Shown here piece by piece: positions 48,485 to 56,836 of a stretch of 64,000 nt of DNA. The notes beneath the pieces are model-generated. The model was not told the DNA's origin, made no database searches, and worked only from the letters and a program-made list of their open reading frames with translations. Within the stretch, counting starts at the first letter, position 1. Each line of letters begins with the position of its first letter. The stretch is taken from contig CAKZIX010000120.1 in NCBI GenBank assembly GCA_936936565.1, positions 34,596 to 98,595 of the forward strand, in the 5' to 3' direction. This DNA is from an uncultured Nocardiaceae bacterium. GTDB lineage: Bacteria; Actinomycetota; Actinomycetes; Mycobacteriales; Mycobacteriaceae. A program made the translations under genes and the position numbers.

Positions 48485-49441
48485 CTATTTGTAGATCATC
48501 AGGAACACGCCGACGGGGATCGCAAACAGCGCGGCAACCACCGCGAACGCCCGCTTGATCGCGCCGTAGCGCTGCGCGCGCGCGAAGGCCAGGTGATAGG
48601 CCAGGACGAGGATCGGACAGGCCACTGCGAGCACCGGAAGCATGGCGCGCGGCAGCACCACGTCGTGCCAGGACAGCACGAGCGCGCCCACGTTCGCGGC
48701 CAGCCAGCAGGCCAGCCCGGCGAGGTGGGCCCGCCGGCGCCCCAGCCGCACCGCGAACGTGGTGTAGCCGCTGGCCAGGTCGGCGTCGTAGTCGGCGACG
48801 GTCGTCGGGATGTAGCCGGCGGCCGCGACCAGGACCCCCTGCACCGCGATCACCCAGGGGAACCCGGTGAACGAGCCGATGGTGAGCCAGCCGGCCAGAA
48901 TCGCCAGCAGGCCGGCCGCGACGGCATTCAGCGCGACGTCGGCGCCCGGCCGCGTCTTCAGGCGCAAGGGCGGAGCGCTGTACACCACGCCGAGCACCAG
49001 CAGCGCCACCGTCACGAAGACGAACTGCCAGCCGATCGTGACGGCCAGGGCGACCGCGACCACGGCGGCGGCCAGCGAAATACGTTCGGCGACACGGCGC
49101 GCCATCCGGCCCGCCGCCACCGGATGGGCGGAGCGGCGCGGGTTGCCGATGTCGCCGTCGACGTCGTTGGCGTCGTTGACGGCCAGGATCGACACCCAGC
49201 TCACCGGCCCGAAGACCACCAGCCCGACAAGAAAGTCGACCCACTCCCCCGGATTCGACGGCAGCAGCGACTTGTTCGCGAGAACGAAGCCGAAGACGAA
49301 CGGCACCAGGGTGGTGACCCACATCGCCGGACGCGACAGCATCACCACCTCGGCGAGCAGCGCCGTCCGGCGCCGGGCCGCAACCTTGGGCGCGGTTGCC
49401 TGCACGGCCGCCGGATCCCTGATGTCGGTCACACCGCCCAT
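48485..49441 (-). CDS. UbiA-family prenyltransferase
   Basis: Protein of about 318 aa with 8-9 membrane helices. First Asp-rich motif NDANDVDGDIGNPRRS and second DYDADLASGYTTF, both facing the active site in UbiA enzymes, with conserved YSAPPLRLKTRPG after the fourth helix region. The pattern is nearest to chlorophyll-synthase/homogentisate-type members (ND-x-x-D-V-D-x-D). It attaches an isoprenoid tail to an unidentified acceptor. ATG 49441 is chosen; GTG 49432 is possible. Convergent with the Usp gene, stops 3 bp apart. Confidence 0.88.
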   Translation of the reverse strand: MGGVTDIRDPAAVQATAPKVAARRRTALLAEVVMLSRPAMWVTTLVPFVFGFVLANKSLLPSNPGEWVDFLVGLVVFGPVSWVSILAVNDANDVDGDIGNPRRSAHPVAAGRMARRVAERISLAAAVVAVALAVTIGWQFVFVTVALLVLGVVYSAPPLRLKTRPGADVALNAVAAGLLAILAGWLTIGSFTGFPWVIAVQGVLVAAAGYIPTTVADYDADLASGYTTFAVRLGRRRAHLAGLACWLAANVGALVLSWHDVVLPRAMLPVLAVACPILVLAYHLAFARAQRYGAIKRAFAVVAALFAIPVGVFLMIYK

Positions 49442-49719
49442 CTTGCCGACTACACGGCGATCGCGTTGGCGACATCGGCACAGACCGCGGGTGTGACGCT
49501 CGTCGCCGGACCCGACGCACCGGGTTTCGAGTTGCATCTATTTCCGCAGGTTGATTGCGGTTTACTGCCCCATTTGTGAGCGCAGCCACAATGCCGGGGG
49601 GCTTTGTGACGCCCCTCCTAAACGCCTTCAAATCGGATTGGCCGTCAGCGCAGAATCGTTGCATCACGTGAGCTTCACAAGAGTTCTCTGGGAACAAATA
49701 AACAACAAGGAGTGCAACA

Positions 49720-49941
49720 ATGTCCGGCCTTCCGCTGCTGATCGTCGCGTATTTCTTCGGCGTCGTGAGCTGGGCCGCCGCGCACTGGTTCGTCGTGGTT
49801 CCCGCGATGGTCGCCGCGTGGCTGTTGCTGCTCGTGCCCAGCTCGACCTGGGCCCGTGCCCGTGCCGCAGTGACGCGCCGCGAGCCTGCCAATGCGACCG
49901 TTCCGGTCCGCCGCCGGCGCGAGCTGCAGCTCACCCACTGA
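49720..49941 (+). CDS. Small membrane protein, 73 aa
   Basis: ATG with AAGGAG seven bases upstream and a strong intrinsic terminator ten bases after the stop, so a genuine monocistronic unit. About 40 hydrophobic residues (LLIVAYFFGVVSWAAAHWFV, then AAWLLLLVPS) form one or two membrane helices, followed by a basic tail (RARAAVTRRE, VRRRRELQ). Family not recognised. Confidence 0.7.
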   Translation: MSGLPLLIVAYFFGVVSWAAAHWFVVVPAMVAAWLLLLVPSSTWARARAAVTRREPANATVPVRRRRELQLTH

Positions 49942-49951
49942 GCTGAAATCG

Positions 49952-49985
49952 AAAAAGGACGCCACGACGACGTGGCGTCCTTTTT
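49952..49985. terminator. Strong bidirectional intrinsic terminator
   Basis: 15-bp perfect stem from AAAAAGGACGCCACG and CGTGGCGTCCTTTTT, loop ACGA, with A and T tracts on both sides, so it can end transcription from either strand (small membrane protein on plus, DUF6230 operon on minus). This is the most classical terminator in the window. Confidence 0.93.
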
Positions 49986-50001
49986 GTTTTCACCGGCGAA
50001 T

Positions 50002-50613
50002 TCAGCAGGTGAGCGAGCCAGGTCGCAAAGCCGCCCGCAACGACGGCAACCGGCCCGCATGAATTGTGCCGCTGCGCAGTCGCGCGTTGGCGTTGCGCAA
50101 TATCAGGCCGTCGGATTTTATGCCGAGATCGTCGCGCTGACCCTCGAGGGCGGGCTGTTCGGTAACCGTCACCGCCGCCGCACTGGCGTTCAGCTTCACA
50201 TCGCCCGTCAGCGCGATGTCGCCCTGCGCGACCTCGGCGTCCAGGACGATGCCGTCGACCGTGGCTTGATCCAGGTAGATCCGCAGCGTGACCGGGCGGC
50301 CGTAGAACGAGGCCTCCTGCGTGACGCACAGGCCGCGTACTTGCAGTCGCTGTGCCGCGATGCGCAGCTGCCAGCGCCCGTACACGTTGCCCGAGCTGGT
50401 CTTCGACGGCTGCTGCACCACGACGATCGCCGCGTCGACGGCGGTCGCTTCGGTGACTTTCAGGCCGAGGGTGGCGTCCTGCGACCGGTAGTTGCCTGCG
50501 AGTGCGCCCTGCCCGGCCGCCACCACGATCCCGGCGGCGGGGACGAGCGCGGCGACCATCGCCACGCAGGCGCGCGACCAGCGGGTGCCGTAGCGCACGG
50601 TGCCGGCCGTCAT
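50002..50613 (-). CDS. DUF6230-like secreted/anchored protein (3)
   Basis: Protein of 203 aa. A cytoplasmic GTRWSR segment precedes one hydrophobic helix (ACVAMVAALVPAAGIVVAAG), then ALAGNYRSQDATLGLKV and a beta-rich exported domain. The layout matches the two other DUF6230-type proteins nearby, though this one is more divergent in the C-terminal half. Function unknown. Start ATGA-coupled to the preceding gene; last gene before the terminator at 49952. Confidence 0.65.
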   Translation of the reverse strand: MTAGTVRYGTRWSRACVAMVAALVPAAGIVVAAGQGALAGNYRSQDATLGLKVTEATAVDAAIVVVQQPSKTSSGNVYGRWQLRIAAQRLQVRGLCVTQEASFYGRPVTLRIYLDQATVDGIVLDAEVAQGDIALTGDVKLNASAAAVTVTEQPALEGQRDDLGIKSDGLILRNANARLRSGTIHAGRLPSLRAALRPGSLTC

Positions 50614-51386
50614 TGGGTGATTCCGAACGCGCCGGCGGGCAAGGTGAGCGAGCTGGCACCCTTTGCGTTCTGAATGTGCATCGCGTACACGGGGATCGTG
50701 CCCTTGCCGACTTCGAGTGTGCCGCCGGGCAACGGCACCCCGTACTTCAGGAACTCGCCGATCAACGGCACGAGCGCGGCCGCGGGCAGGCAGGGTCCGG
50801 CCTCGGCCAGCGGGCCGGCCAGGTACGGGGCGAAGATGTCGCGGATGAGCAGCAGGATCGAATCCAGCGCACCGCCGAAGACGCCCGCGTAGCCGAGCGC
50901 GACCGAGTGGAACAGTTCGGGCGTGGTGCACGCCTTGAGCGCGGTGATGGTGATCCACAAGTCGGTGATGGCGTCGGGACCCAGCCCGGCACGTGCGGCC
51001 TTGTCACCACCGGCGCGATTGGCGATCTCGACCTTGTAGTTGCCGTGGTCGTAGACGATGACGGCGTTGTCCAGTTCGATCGTGCGCGCCCGTACGTAGA
51101 CGGTGTCCGGCGGCGACATCGCGCCGTTGGTCAGGGGGATCGGCACGTTGGTGCGCAGGGCTTTGAGGTCGACGAACCTGATCTTGTCGGCGTTCAGCAC
51201 GAGCGGCACCGGCGTGACGAGGTATCCGGGCTGCCGCGCGGGCTCCGACGGCGCCGGCGCGCGGTGGAACGGCAGCGCGGACACGACGCGGCCCGGCCCG
51301 TAGGCCGACACCATCAGCGCCAGGCCCACCGCGACCACCCCGATCGCACGCCACAGCGGCCGCTCGCGCTTCGCCACCTCCATCAT
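50610..51386 (-). CDS. Membrane-anchored exported protein of unknown function
   Basis: Protein of 258 aa: basic N-terminus, one membrane helix (AIGVVAVGLALMVSAYGPG), then an extracytoplasmic domain (PGYLVTPVPLVLNADKIRFV, PPDTVYVRARTIELDNAVIV) with a helical middle and a Gly/Pro-rich tail (YGVPLPGGTLEVGKG). ATG 51386 overlaps the DUF6114 stop (ATGA). No family recognised. Always read with DUF6230/DUF6114 genes here, so it is inferred to be an accessory of that set. Confidence 0.65.
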   Translation of the reverse strand: MMEVAKRERPLWRAIGVVAVGLALMVSAYGPGRVVSALPFHRAPAPSEPARQPGYLVTPVPLVLNADKIRFVDLKALRTNVPIPLTNGAMSPPDTVYVRARTIELDNAVIVYDHGNYKVEIANRAGGDKAARAGLGPDAITDLWITITALKACTTPELFHSVALGYAGVFGGALDSILLLIRDIFAPYLAGPLAEAGPCLPAAALVPLIGEFLKYGVPLPGGTLEVGKGTIPVYAMHIQNAKGASSLTLPAGAFGITQ

Positions 51387-51817
51387 GAAACCCGTTCTCC
51401 GGCTTCTGATTTCGCAGCACCGGACTTCGCGGTACGCACCGGCTTGGGTCCCCAGGCCAGGGTCATCGCGCCACCGACGATGCCGGCCAGCATGCCTACC
51501 ACCAGGCCACCGAGATTCGCGGCGATGAGCGAGCCGACCGCGAACACCAGCCCGATGAGTCCGGCCACGTAGCGCTGCGAGGGCGCCGCCCACGCCGACA
51601 GCCCGCACAGAATCATGCCGCCGCCGGTGAGCCAGCCGCCGAAGCCGGCCATGCCGCGAGTGAGCGCCATTTCGATGGCCAGGGTGCCCGAGTTGAGCAC
51701 CAGGTAGCCACCCAGGATCAGCCACAGCCCGCCCCAGAACGGCCGGGTCCGGCGGAACGCCCGGAACCAGTGCACGCCGCGCATCGCGACGACGAACAGC
51801 GTGTCCCCGCTCAGCAT
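51383..51817 (-). CDS. DUF6114 membrane protein (2)
   Basis: Protein of 144 aa, four hydrophobic helices: FWGGLWLILGGYLVLNSG, GMAGFGGWLTGGGMILCGL, RYVAGLIGLVFAVGSLIAAN and LGGLVVGMLAGIVGGAMTLAW. The F(R)RTRPFWGGLW start, APSQRY centre and NLGG-x-x-G-M-x-A-G-I-x-G sequence are shared with the protein at 53174-53653. The ATG at 51817 overlaps the upstream DUF6230 stop by 7 bp. Confidence 0.75.
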   Translation of the reverse strand: MLSGDTLFVVAMRGVHWFRAFRRTRPFWGGLWLILGGYLVLNSGTLAIEMALTRGMAGFGGWLTGGGMILCGLSAWAAPSQRYVAGLIGLVFAVGSLIAANLGGLVVGMLAGIVGGAMTLAWGPKPVRTAKSGAAKSEAGERVS

Positions 51818-52560
51818 TTCGCTTCTCCCCGGTGAATCTTGGCCGCGAAGTCGGGCGCCTTGAGCGCGCCGAGCACGGACGCGCCGATGGCGGTGCCGGT
51901 GACGTTGTCCAGCTTGGCGGTGCCCTCGCTGGCATCGAGGCCGAATCCGCCCGGCTGCCCGCCCAGCGGCACGCCGTTCATGGCGACCTCGTCGGCCGAC
52001 CGCCCGATGAGCACGTTGGACAGTTCGGTCTGACCGGCATTGAGCTCGGTGACCACGAATTCGACGTTGTTGCCGGTGGCGGGCCCGGTGTCGGCGGCCT
52101 TGATCACCAGCGACACCGTCTGGCCGAGCAGCGTCTGCTTGACGATGATGCACAACCCGTCGACCGCGTTGGCGGTGCCGAGCGCGACCTTCGCCGCCGG
52201 CTGCGAGGTGACCTGCCCGTCGGTGCCGCGGGTGTCCTGCGCGGCCATCACCAGCGCGAGCCCGTTGGCGTCGGCATGCTTGATGCCGACCTCGAGCGGC
52301 TGCGCGCTGACGGTGAAGTTCGCGGCGAGCACGCCCTGCACGATGCCGGCACCCATGAACCCGGCGACCAGCGTCGCCGGGAGCAGTGCGGCCAATCCGC
52401 GCGACCACCGGGTACCGTGCGGCGTGCCGTTGTCGGCGGCGTCGAGCATGTCGCGGTTGGCCTGCGCGGCCCGCTCGACGGCATCGGTGCCGAGTTGGCG
52501 ACACCTGGTCAGAACCGGGCCTACGATACGACCCGCGCGAGCTCGAATCGACGTATTCAT
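51811..52560 (-). CDS. DUF6230-like secreted/anchored protein (2)
   Basis: Protein of 249 aa. An N-terminal ~50-residue cytoplasmic helix region, GTRWSRGLAALLPATLVAGF leading into a membrane helix, then AANFTVSAQPLEVGIKH and a beta-rich domain with LNAGQTELSNVLIGRSADEV and a C-terminal EAKC. The GTRWSR-hydrophobic-helix-(L)A-N-F-x-V-S arrangement is the DUF6230 pattern as I recall it. ATG 52560 has AAGGA upstream. Begins a four-gene minus operon. Confidence 0.72.
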   Translation of the reverse strand: MNTSIRARAGRIVGPVLTRCRQLGTDAVERAAQANRDMLDAADNGTPHGTRWSRGLAALLPATLVAGFMGAGIVQGVLAANFTVSAQPLEVGIKHADANGLALVMAAQDTRGTDGQVTSQPAAKVALGTANAVDGLCIIVKQTLLGQTVSLVIKAADTGPATGNNVEFVVTELNAGQTELSNVLIGRSADEVAMNGVPLGGQPGGFGLDASEGTAKLDNVTGTAIGASVLGALKAPDFAAKIHRGEAKC

Positions 52561-52602
52561 GGCGGGGGTGTCCTTCCGGGGCCGACTGTAGAGAGGGGAC
52601 GC

Positions 52603-53196
52603 GTGGGAGCGGGTGGCCGTTTTCGGCGCTTCGTCGTGGCGGGCGCCGCGCTGTGCGCGGTGCTGATCGTCGTCGGCACCGTGCTGACCCTGGTGTCGGT
52701 GCGCGTGAGCGGCGACAGCATGGATCCGGTACTGACCGACGGCGACCGCGTGCTCGTGCTGCCGGGATCCGCGGCCCGCTTCGACGCGGTGGTCGGGCGA
52801 TTCACGCAGACAGGAAACCCGATGGTCAAGCGGGTGATCGCGCTGCCCGGCGACCGGGTGGAAATGGTCAAGTACGGCTCCGACGCCGGCGTGGTGCGGG
52901 TCCAGCCCGGCGGCGTCGGACCGTGGTACACGGTCGACAATCCGGCCTGGCGGGAGCATTGGAAACAGGTGGCGAGCAACTGCTGCCGCGCGGACGGCAA
53001 GTTTTCCGCGCACCCGCAGGTGCAGCAGGTACCGCCGGGCATGCTGTTCGTGCTCGGCGACAACGTGGGGCATTCGGAAGATTCGCGCACCCACGGCTGG
53101 ATGCCCGAGCGATTGATCGTCGGGGTGGTGCGCTGGCGGGTATTTCCGCCGGCGCCGAATCCGGGATCCGACATCACCTTCGCCCCTGTCCCTTGA
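52603..53196 (+). CDS. Type I signal peptidase-like protein (S26)
   Basis: Protein of 197 aa. One membrane helix (VVAGAALCAVLIVVGTVLTLV), then catalytic serine in VSGDSMDPVLTDGDRVLVL, lysine in MVKRVIALPGDRVEM, and box E-like PGMLFVLGDNVGHSEDSR. All signal-peptidase I dyad residues are present. GTG 52603 after GAGAGGGG. It sits on the plus strand between two DUF6230/DUF6114 pairs, and its 3' end overlaps the DUF6114 gene by 23 bp. A dedicated role in processing the exported neighbours is inferred; a housekeeping LepB would normally lie near rplS. Confidence 0.9.
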   Translation: MGAGGRFRRFVVAGAALCAVLIVVGTVLTLVSVRVSGDSMDPVLTDGDRVLVLPGSAARFDAVVGRFTQTGNPMVKRVIALPGDRVEMVKYGSDAGVVRVQPGGVGPWYTVDNPAWREHWKQVASNCCRADGKFSAHPQVQQVPPGMLFVLGDNVGHSEDSRTHGWMPERLIVGVVRWRVFPPAPNPGSDITFAPVP

Positions 53197-53653
53197 ACGA
53201 GCCGTGGTCCCAGGTGGTCCAGTCCGGTTCGGACGATTCCGCGGGCTCCGGCGTTACCGGTTCTTCGGGCGGTTCTGGAACTGAAACGTTTTTCTTGTCG
53301 GGCACCCAGGCAAATACCAGACAGGCACCGATAATTCCCGCCATCATGCCGATGATGAATCCGCCGAGGTTCGTCAGCGGAAACGATGCGAGGGAAACCA
53401 GAACGGCGGCGATCGCCGCGAAGTATCGCTGGGAAGGCGCAATTAAAACGAGTACGCCCAGCCCCATGAGAATCAAGCCGCACGCAAAGCCCGCAAGCCC
53501 GCCGATACCGGCATGGATGATGCTTTGCGTAGGACCCAGCGGCAAAATGAATATGACGAAACCACCGAAAAGCAAGAACAATGCACCCCAAAAGGGGCGG
53601 CTCCACCGGAATCTTCGGAATTTTCCGATAGTTGCGGCAGTTGCGTGCGTCAT
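53174..53653 (-). CDS. DUF6114 membrane protein (1)
   Basis: Protein of 159 aa, four membrane helices with the same WSRPFWGALFLLFGGFVIF, APSQRYFAA and NLGGFIIGMMAGIIGA landmarks as the protein at 51383-51817, then a charged cytoplasmic tail rich in Glu/Pro (VPEPPEEPVTPEPAESSE). ATG 53653, 13 bp after the DUF6230 stop; a start at 53692 would overlap that gene. Function unknown. Confidence 0.75.
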   Translation of the reverse strand: MTHATAATIGKFRRFRWSRPFWGALFLLFGGFVIFILPLGPTQSIIHAGIGGLAGFACGLILMGLGVLVLIAPSQRYFAAIAAVLVSLASFPLTNLGGFIIGMMAGIIGACLVFAWVPDKKNVSVPEPPEEPVTPEPAESSEPDWTTWDHGSFKGQGRR

Positions 53654-53666
53654 GTGTCCGGCCCCG

Positions 53667-54329
53667 TCAGTAGCATTCGCCGTTTTCGACACCGCGCCCG
53701 CTGGCCAGCTTCGGCATGCCCATTCCGCCGATCTTCAACGTGCCGGAGATGCGCGCCGCGCGCGCCGAGGCCTGCAATTTCTCCGCCGTCATCGCACCGG
53801 GGATGCTGGCCCCGAAACCGCCTGCGGGGCCGCCCAACTCGGCGGAATCCACACCGACCTGCACCGGCTTTTCGACGTTGGACTGGTCCGTGCGCGGGCT
53901 GGCGCCGTCGGTGGTCTGCGCACCGATGGCGGTGGCGCCGGCGAGCGCCTCGTCGGCCGACGCGGTGAGATCGTTGACGACCGTCCGGCCGACGAAGTCG
54001 ATCTGGATCGTCTTGGTGCCCACCACCGGAAATGTCAGCACCAGCGACAGACACAACCCGTCGGGCAATTCCGCACGCGGCAGCGTCGCATAGATGATCG
54101 GCTCGTGGGCGCCGTCGTTTTTCATCTGCTGGGTGGACATGTAGGCCTGCAGCCCCTCGGGCGCGGTGACCTGCGCACCCTTGGAGGTGAGCTTGAAATC
54201 CTGGCCGGAAACCGACAGATTCAGCGGCAATATGCCGAACAGCGACATCGCAGCAAGCGCTCCGACACCGAGCAGCGCCGGGATGAACAGCAGGCCGAAG
54301 CGCCGCCACCGGGTTCCGCCGCGTGTCAT
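53667..54329 (-). CDS. DUF6230-like secreted/anchored protein (1)
   Basis: Protein of 220 aa: GGTRWRRFGLLFIPALLGVG membrane segment, then LPLNLSVSGQDFKLTSKGAQ, a beta-rich domain (ELPDGLCLSLVLTFPVVGTK) and a C-terminal MPKLASGRGVENGECY. The order helix, SVSGQ-x-F-K, Asp/Ala-rich loops and a terminal Cys fits DUF6230. It pairs with the DUF6114 gene just downstream, mirroring the second pair at 51383-52560. Confidence 0.75.
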   Translation of the reverse strand: MTRGGTRWRRFGLLFIPALLGVGALAAMSLFGILPLNLSVSGQDFKLTSKGAQVTAPEGLQAYMSTQQMKNDGAHEPIIYATLPRAELPDGLCLSLVLTFPVVGTKTIQIDFVGRTVVNDLTASADEALAGATAIGAQTTDGASPRTDQSNVEKPVQVGVDSAELGGPAGGFGASIPGAMTAEKLQASARAARISGTLKIGGMGMPKLASGRGVENGECY

Positions 54330-54429
54330 TCGTACAACCCTCTTACTCCGCTGACCGGGGCTCTCCCGATGGGGCGGACTATACCGGCGGTGCTAGCCGC
54401 CGACTGGTGAAACTCGCGAAACGACAGCC

Positions 54430-55212
54430 TCAGGAGCGCGTGCTGTTGACGAGCAGCAAATTCGCTTCGGACTCGTGTGTCACCTTGTTGGCAACCGAAC
54501 CGAGGAACCGCGCCGGCCCGCTCATACCGCGATTGCCGATCACCAGAATGTCGAATTTCCATCCGGCGTTGACGAGCGCTTCCGACGGCGCGACACCGGT
54601 GAGCACCTCGTGCTCGAGGTCGGTGGCGCCGAGCTGCTGCTCCACCTCGGTGAGCACGCGGGTGCCGTCCTCTTCGTTCTTGGCGGCGGTGACCAGAAAG
54701 GCGCGGGCGCCGAGCGCGGTCGCGACAGCATATCCTTGGCGAACGGCACGTACGGACGTCTCCGAGCCGTCGGTGGCCAGCCCGACCGTGGCCCAGTGCC
54801 GCGGCTTCTTCTGAACGAACAACACATCGACCGGGCTGTGGTGCGACAGGTTGTTCGAGGTACTGCCGGACAGCCGCGCCGCGGTGCGGCCGAGCCCGCG
54901 TGCGCCGACGACCAACAGTGAATCCGGATGTTCGCCGGCGACGTCGATCAGCACCTCGCTGCCGGAGCCTTGCCGCTGCACCGTCGAGACATCTTCGACA
55001 CCAGCGGTTTTCACGATTTCAGCGGCCGCACCGCTGACCGATTCGGCCCAGCTCTCGCTGCCGGACCCCGGTACTTGCATGTCGTGACGCCACGCCGCCA
55101 CCACGGTGGCGGGCACGTGCAGGCGCGCGGTGATCGACGCCGCGACGTCGACTGCGACCAGCGCCGGCTCCGAGCCGTCGGTGCCGATGAGGACCCTTTG
55201 GTAGGCAGCCAT
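54430..55212 (-). CDS. Universal stress protein, two UspA domains (2)
   Basis: Protein of 260 aa. First domain VLIGTDGSEPALVAV with VVGARGLGRTAARLSGSTSNNLSHH; second LATDGSETSVRAV with VIGNRGMSGPARFLGSVANKVTHE. Both carry the ATP-binding glycine loop, unlike the other Usp whose first loop is degenerate. ATG 55212 with GGAGG at good distance. Paralogue of 47681-48481. Divergent from the second DUF445 gene, as the first Usp is from the first DUF445 gene. Confidence 0.93.
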   Translation of the reverse strand: MAAYQRVLIGTDGSEPALVAVDVAASITARLHVPATVVAAWRHDMQVPGSGSESWAESVSGAAAEIVKTAGVEDVSTVQRQGSGSEVLIDVAGEHPDSLLVVGARGLGRTAARLSGSTSNNLSHHSPVDVLFVQKKPRHWATVGLATDGSETSVRAVRQGYAVATALGARAFLVTAAKNEEDGTRVLTEVEQQLGATDLEHEVLTGVAPSEALVNAGWKFDILVIGNRGMSGPARFLGSVANKVTHESEANLLLVNSTRS

Positions 55213-55416
55213 ATTCCAACCTCCGGCGGAAACTGTGGGCGGCTTCGGGGGCGAAAACCGATGCCGACGGTACCAGCGTCGGGCACCCCGCACGGTCGCT
55301 TCGCGCACGACAAGCAAACAGGTCTGACACAGTGTGCCAATTCCTGTCCCGGCGTCCGGGTACCTCACTTACGATGACCTGGCTCACACTCTCGTAACAG
55401 GCTCAGGAGAGCGTTG

Positions 55417-56835
55417 ATGGATACGCAGGTTCTCGCGGCGGGATTCTTCGGACTGCTCGACTGGGAGGAAATGACAGGGCTGAACAAGTTCTGGGTCGAC
55501 ATGATCAGCGTCCCGATCTTCAGTGCCGTCGCTGGACTCATCACGAACTGGACTGGCGTCATCATGCTTTTTGCGCCGGTCCGGTTCACCGGGTTTTATG
55601 TACCCGGCGTGAAGACGCTTTTTCCGTTGCTGCCGCGCAAGATTCAGATCTTGCCGACATTCGCACCGGGCGGGATCGTCGGTTTCCAGGGTTTCATCCC
55701 AGCGCGCGCAGAGAAGATGGCCAGTCTGATGGTGGACAACGCGGTGGCCAAGATCGGCACCGCGAAGGACTTCTTCTATCAGATGGATCCGGATCGCATC
55801 GCCGATCAGGTCGCCAAAATCGCAGCACCGAACATCAGACAGATGACCGAGCAGATCATGCGCCAGGAGCACCCACAGCTGTGGAAAGAGCTCCCGCCGC
55901 CGGTCAAGGAGATGGTGTTCACGCGCGTCGAGAACGAACTCCCCTCGATCACGCACCGCGCGTTCGACTTCATCGGTGAGAACTTCAATCAGCTCATCGA
56001 CGTCAAACTGCTCACCGTCGGGTTCCTCAAGCGCCGGCCCGAGCTGCTCAAAGACATCATCTACGGCCTGGGTGCACCCGAGCTGAAGTTCATGGTGCGC
56101 ATCGGTCTGCTGGGCTTCCCGTTCGGCATCCTGCTCGCCCTGTGGCTGTCGTTCCTGCACTACAGCGCTCCACACGGCGATCATCCGCCCGCGATCGACC
56201 TGCCCGGCTGGCTCGACGGGATCGTGCATTTGCTGCCCGCGTGGCTGTGGGTGCTGATCGGTGCCGCCATCGTCGGTGTCGTGGTGAACGTGATCGCCAT
56301 CAAGGTCGTGTTCGAGCCGTCCACGCCGCAGCCGCGCTGGAAATACCCATGGGGTCAGGCGAAGTTCGCCAAGCGCCAGCACCAGGCGGCGGCAGATCTG
56401 GGCCACGCCATCGGCTACCAGGTCGTCACGCTCGACGTCATCGCCGAAGAACTGCTCGAGGGCCCCAGCGGCGACAAGACGAAGGCGATCATCGCGCACT
56501 TCGTCAAGCAGGAGATCAACCGAATTCTCGGCCCGCTGCGCTCGGTCGCCCGGCTTGCCGTGGGCGGCAAGGAGTTCGACGCCCTGCAAACGGCGGCGGG
56601 CGCCACGCTGGCCACCGAATTCAAGCCCTGGCTGGTAGAAGACGTCGAGTTCTCCAAGGACACGGCATCCCGTGTCGACGAGCTCGCCACCCAAAAACTG
56701 CGCGAGCTGCCGCCCGAAGAGTTCGTCGAGATGCTGTACACCGCGATCGAACAGGATGCCTGGCTGCTGTACGCGCACGGCGGGCTGCTCGGCATCCTCG
56801 TCGGCGCCCTTCACCTTCTGATTTTCGGAGCCTGA
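55417..56835 (+). CDS. DUF445 membrane protein, copy B
   Basis: Protein of 472 aa. Shares with the other copies an N-terminal membrane hairpin (MISVPIFSAVAGLITNWTGV), FQGFIPARAEKMASLMVDNAV, a central membrane pair around FGILLALWLSFLHYSAPH and LWVLIGAAIVGVVVNVIAI, and the C-terminal WLLYAHGGLLGILVGALH. The central loop is longer, and overall it is the most divergent copy. ATG 55417 has CAGGAGA upstream. One base separates its stop from the Abi-alpha-like gene. Confidence 0.8.
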   Translation: MDTQVLAAGFFGLLDWEEMTGLNKFWVDMISVPIFSAVAGLITNWTGVIMLFAPVRFTGFYVPGVKTLFPLLPRKIQILPTFAPGGIVGFQGFIPARAEKMASLMVDNAVAKIGTAKDFFYQMDPDRIADQVAKIAAPNIRQMTEQIMRQEHPQLWKELPPPVKEMVFTRVENELPSITHRAFDFIGENFNQLIDVKLLTVGFLKRRPELLKDIIYGLGAPELKFMVRIGLLGFPFGILLALWLSFLHYSAPHGDHPPAIDLPGWLDGIVHLLPAWLWVLIGAAIVGVVVNVIAIKVVFEPSTPQPRWKYPWGQAKFAKRQHQAAADLGHAIGYQVVTLDVIAEELLEGPSGDKTKAIIAHFVKQEINRILGPLRSVARLAVGGKEFDALQTAAGATLATEFKPWLVEDVEFSKDTASRVDELATQKLRELPPEEFVEMLYTAIEQDAWLLYAHGGLLGILVGALHLLIFGA

Positions 56836-56836
56836 C

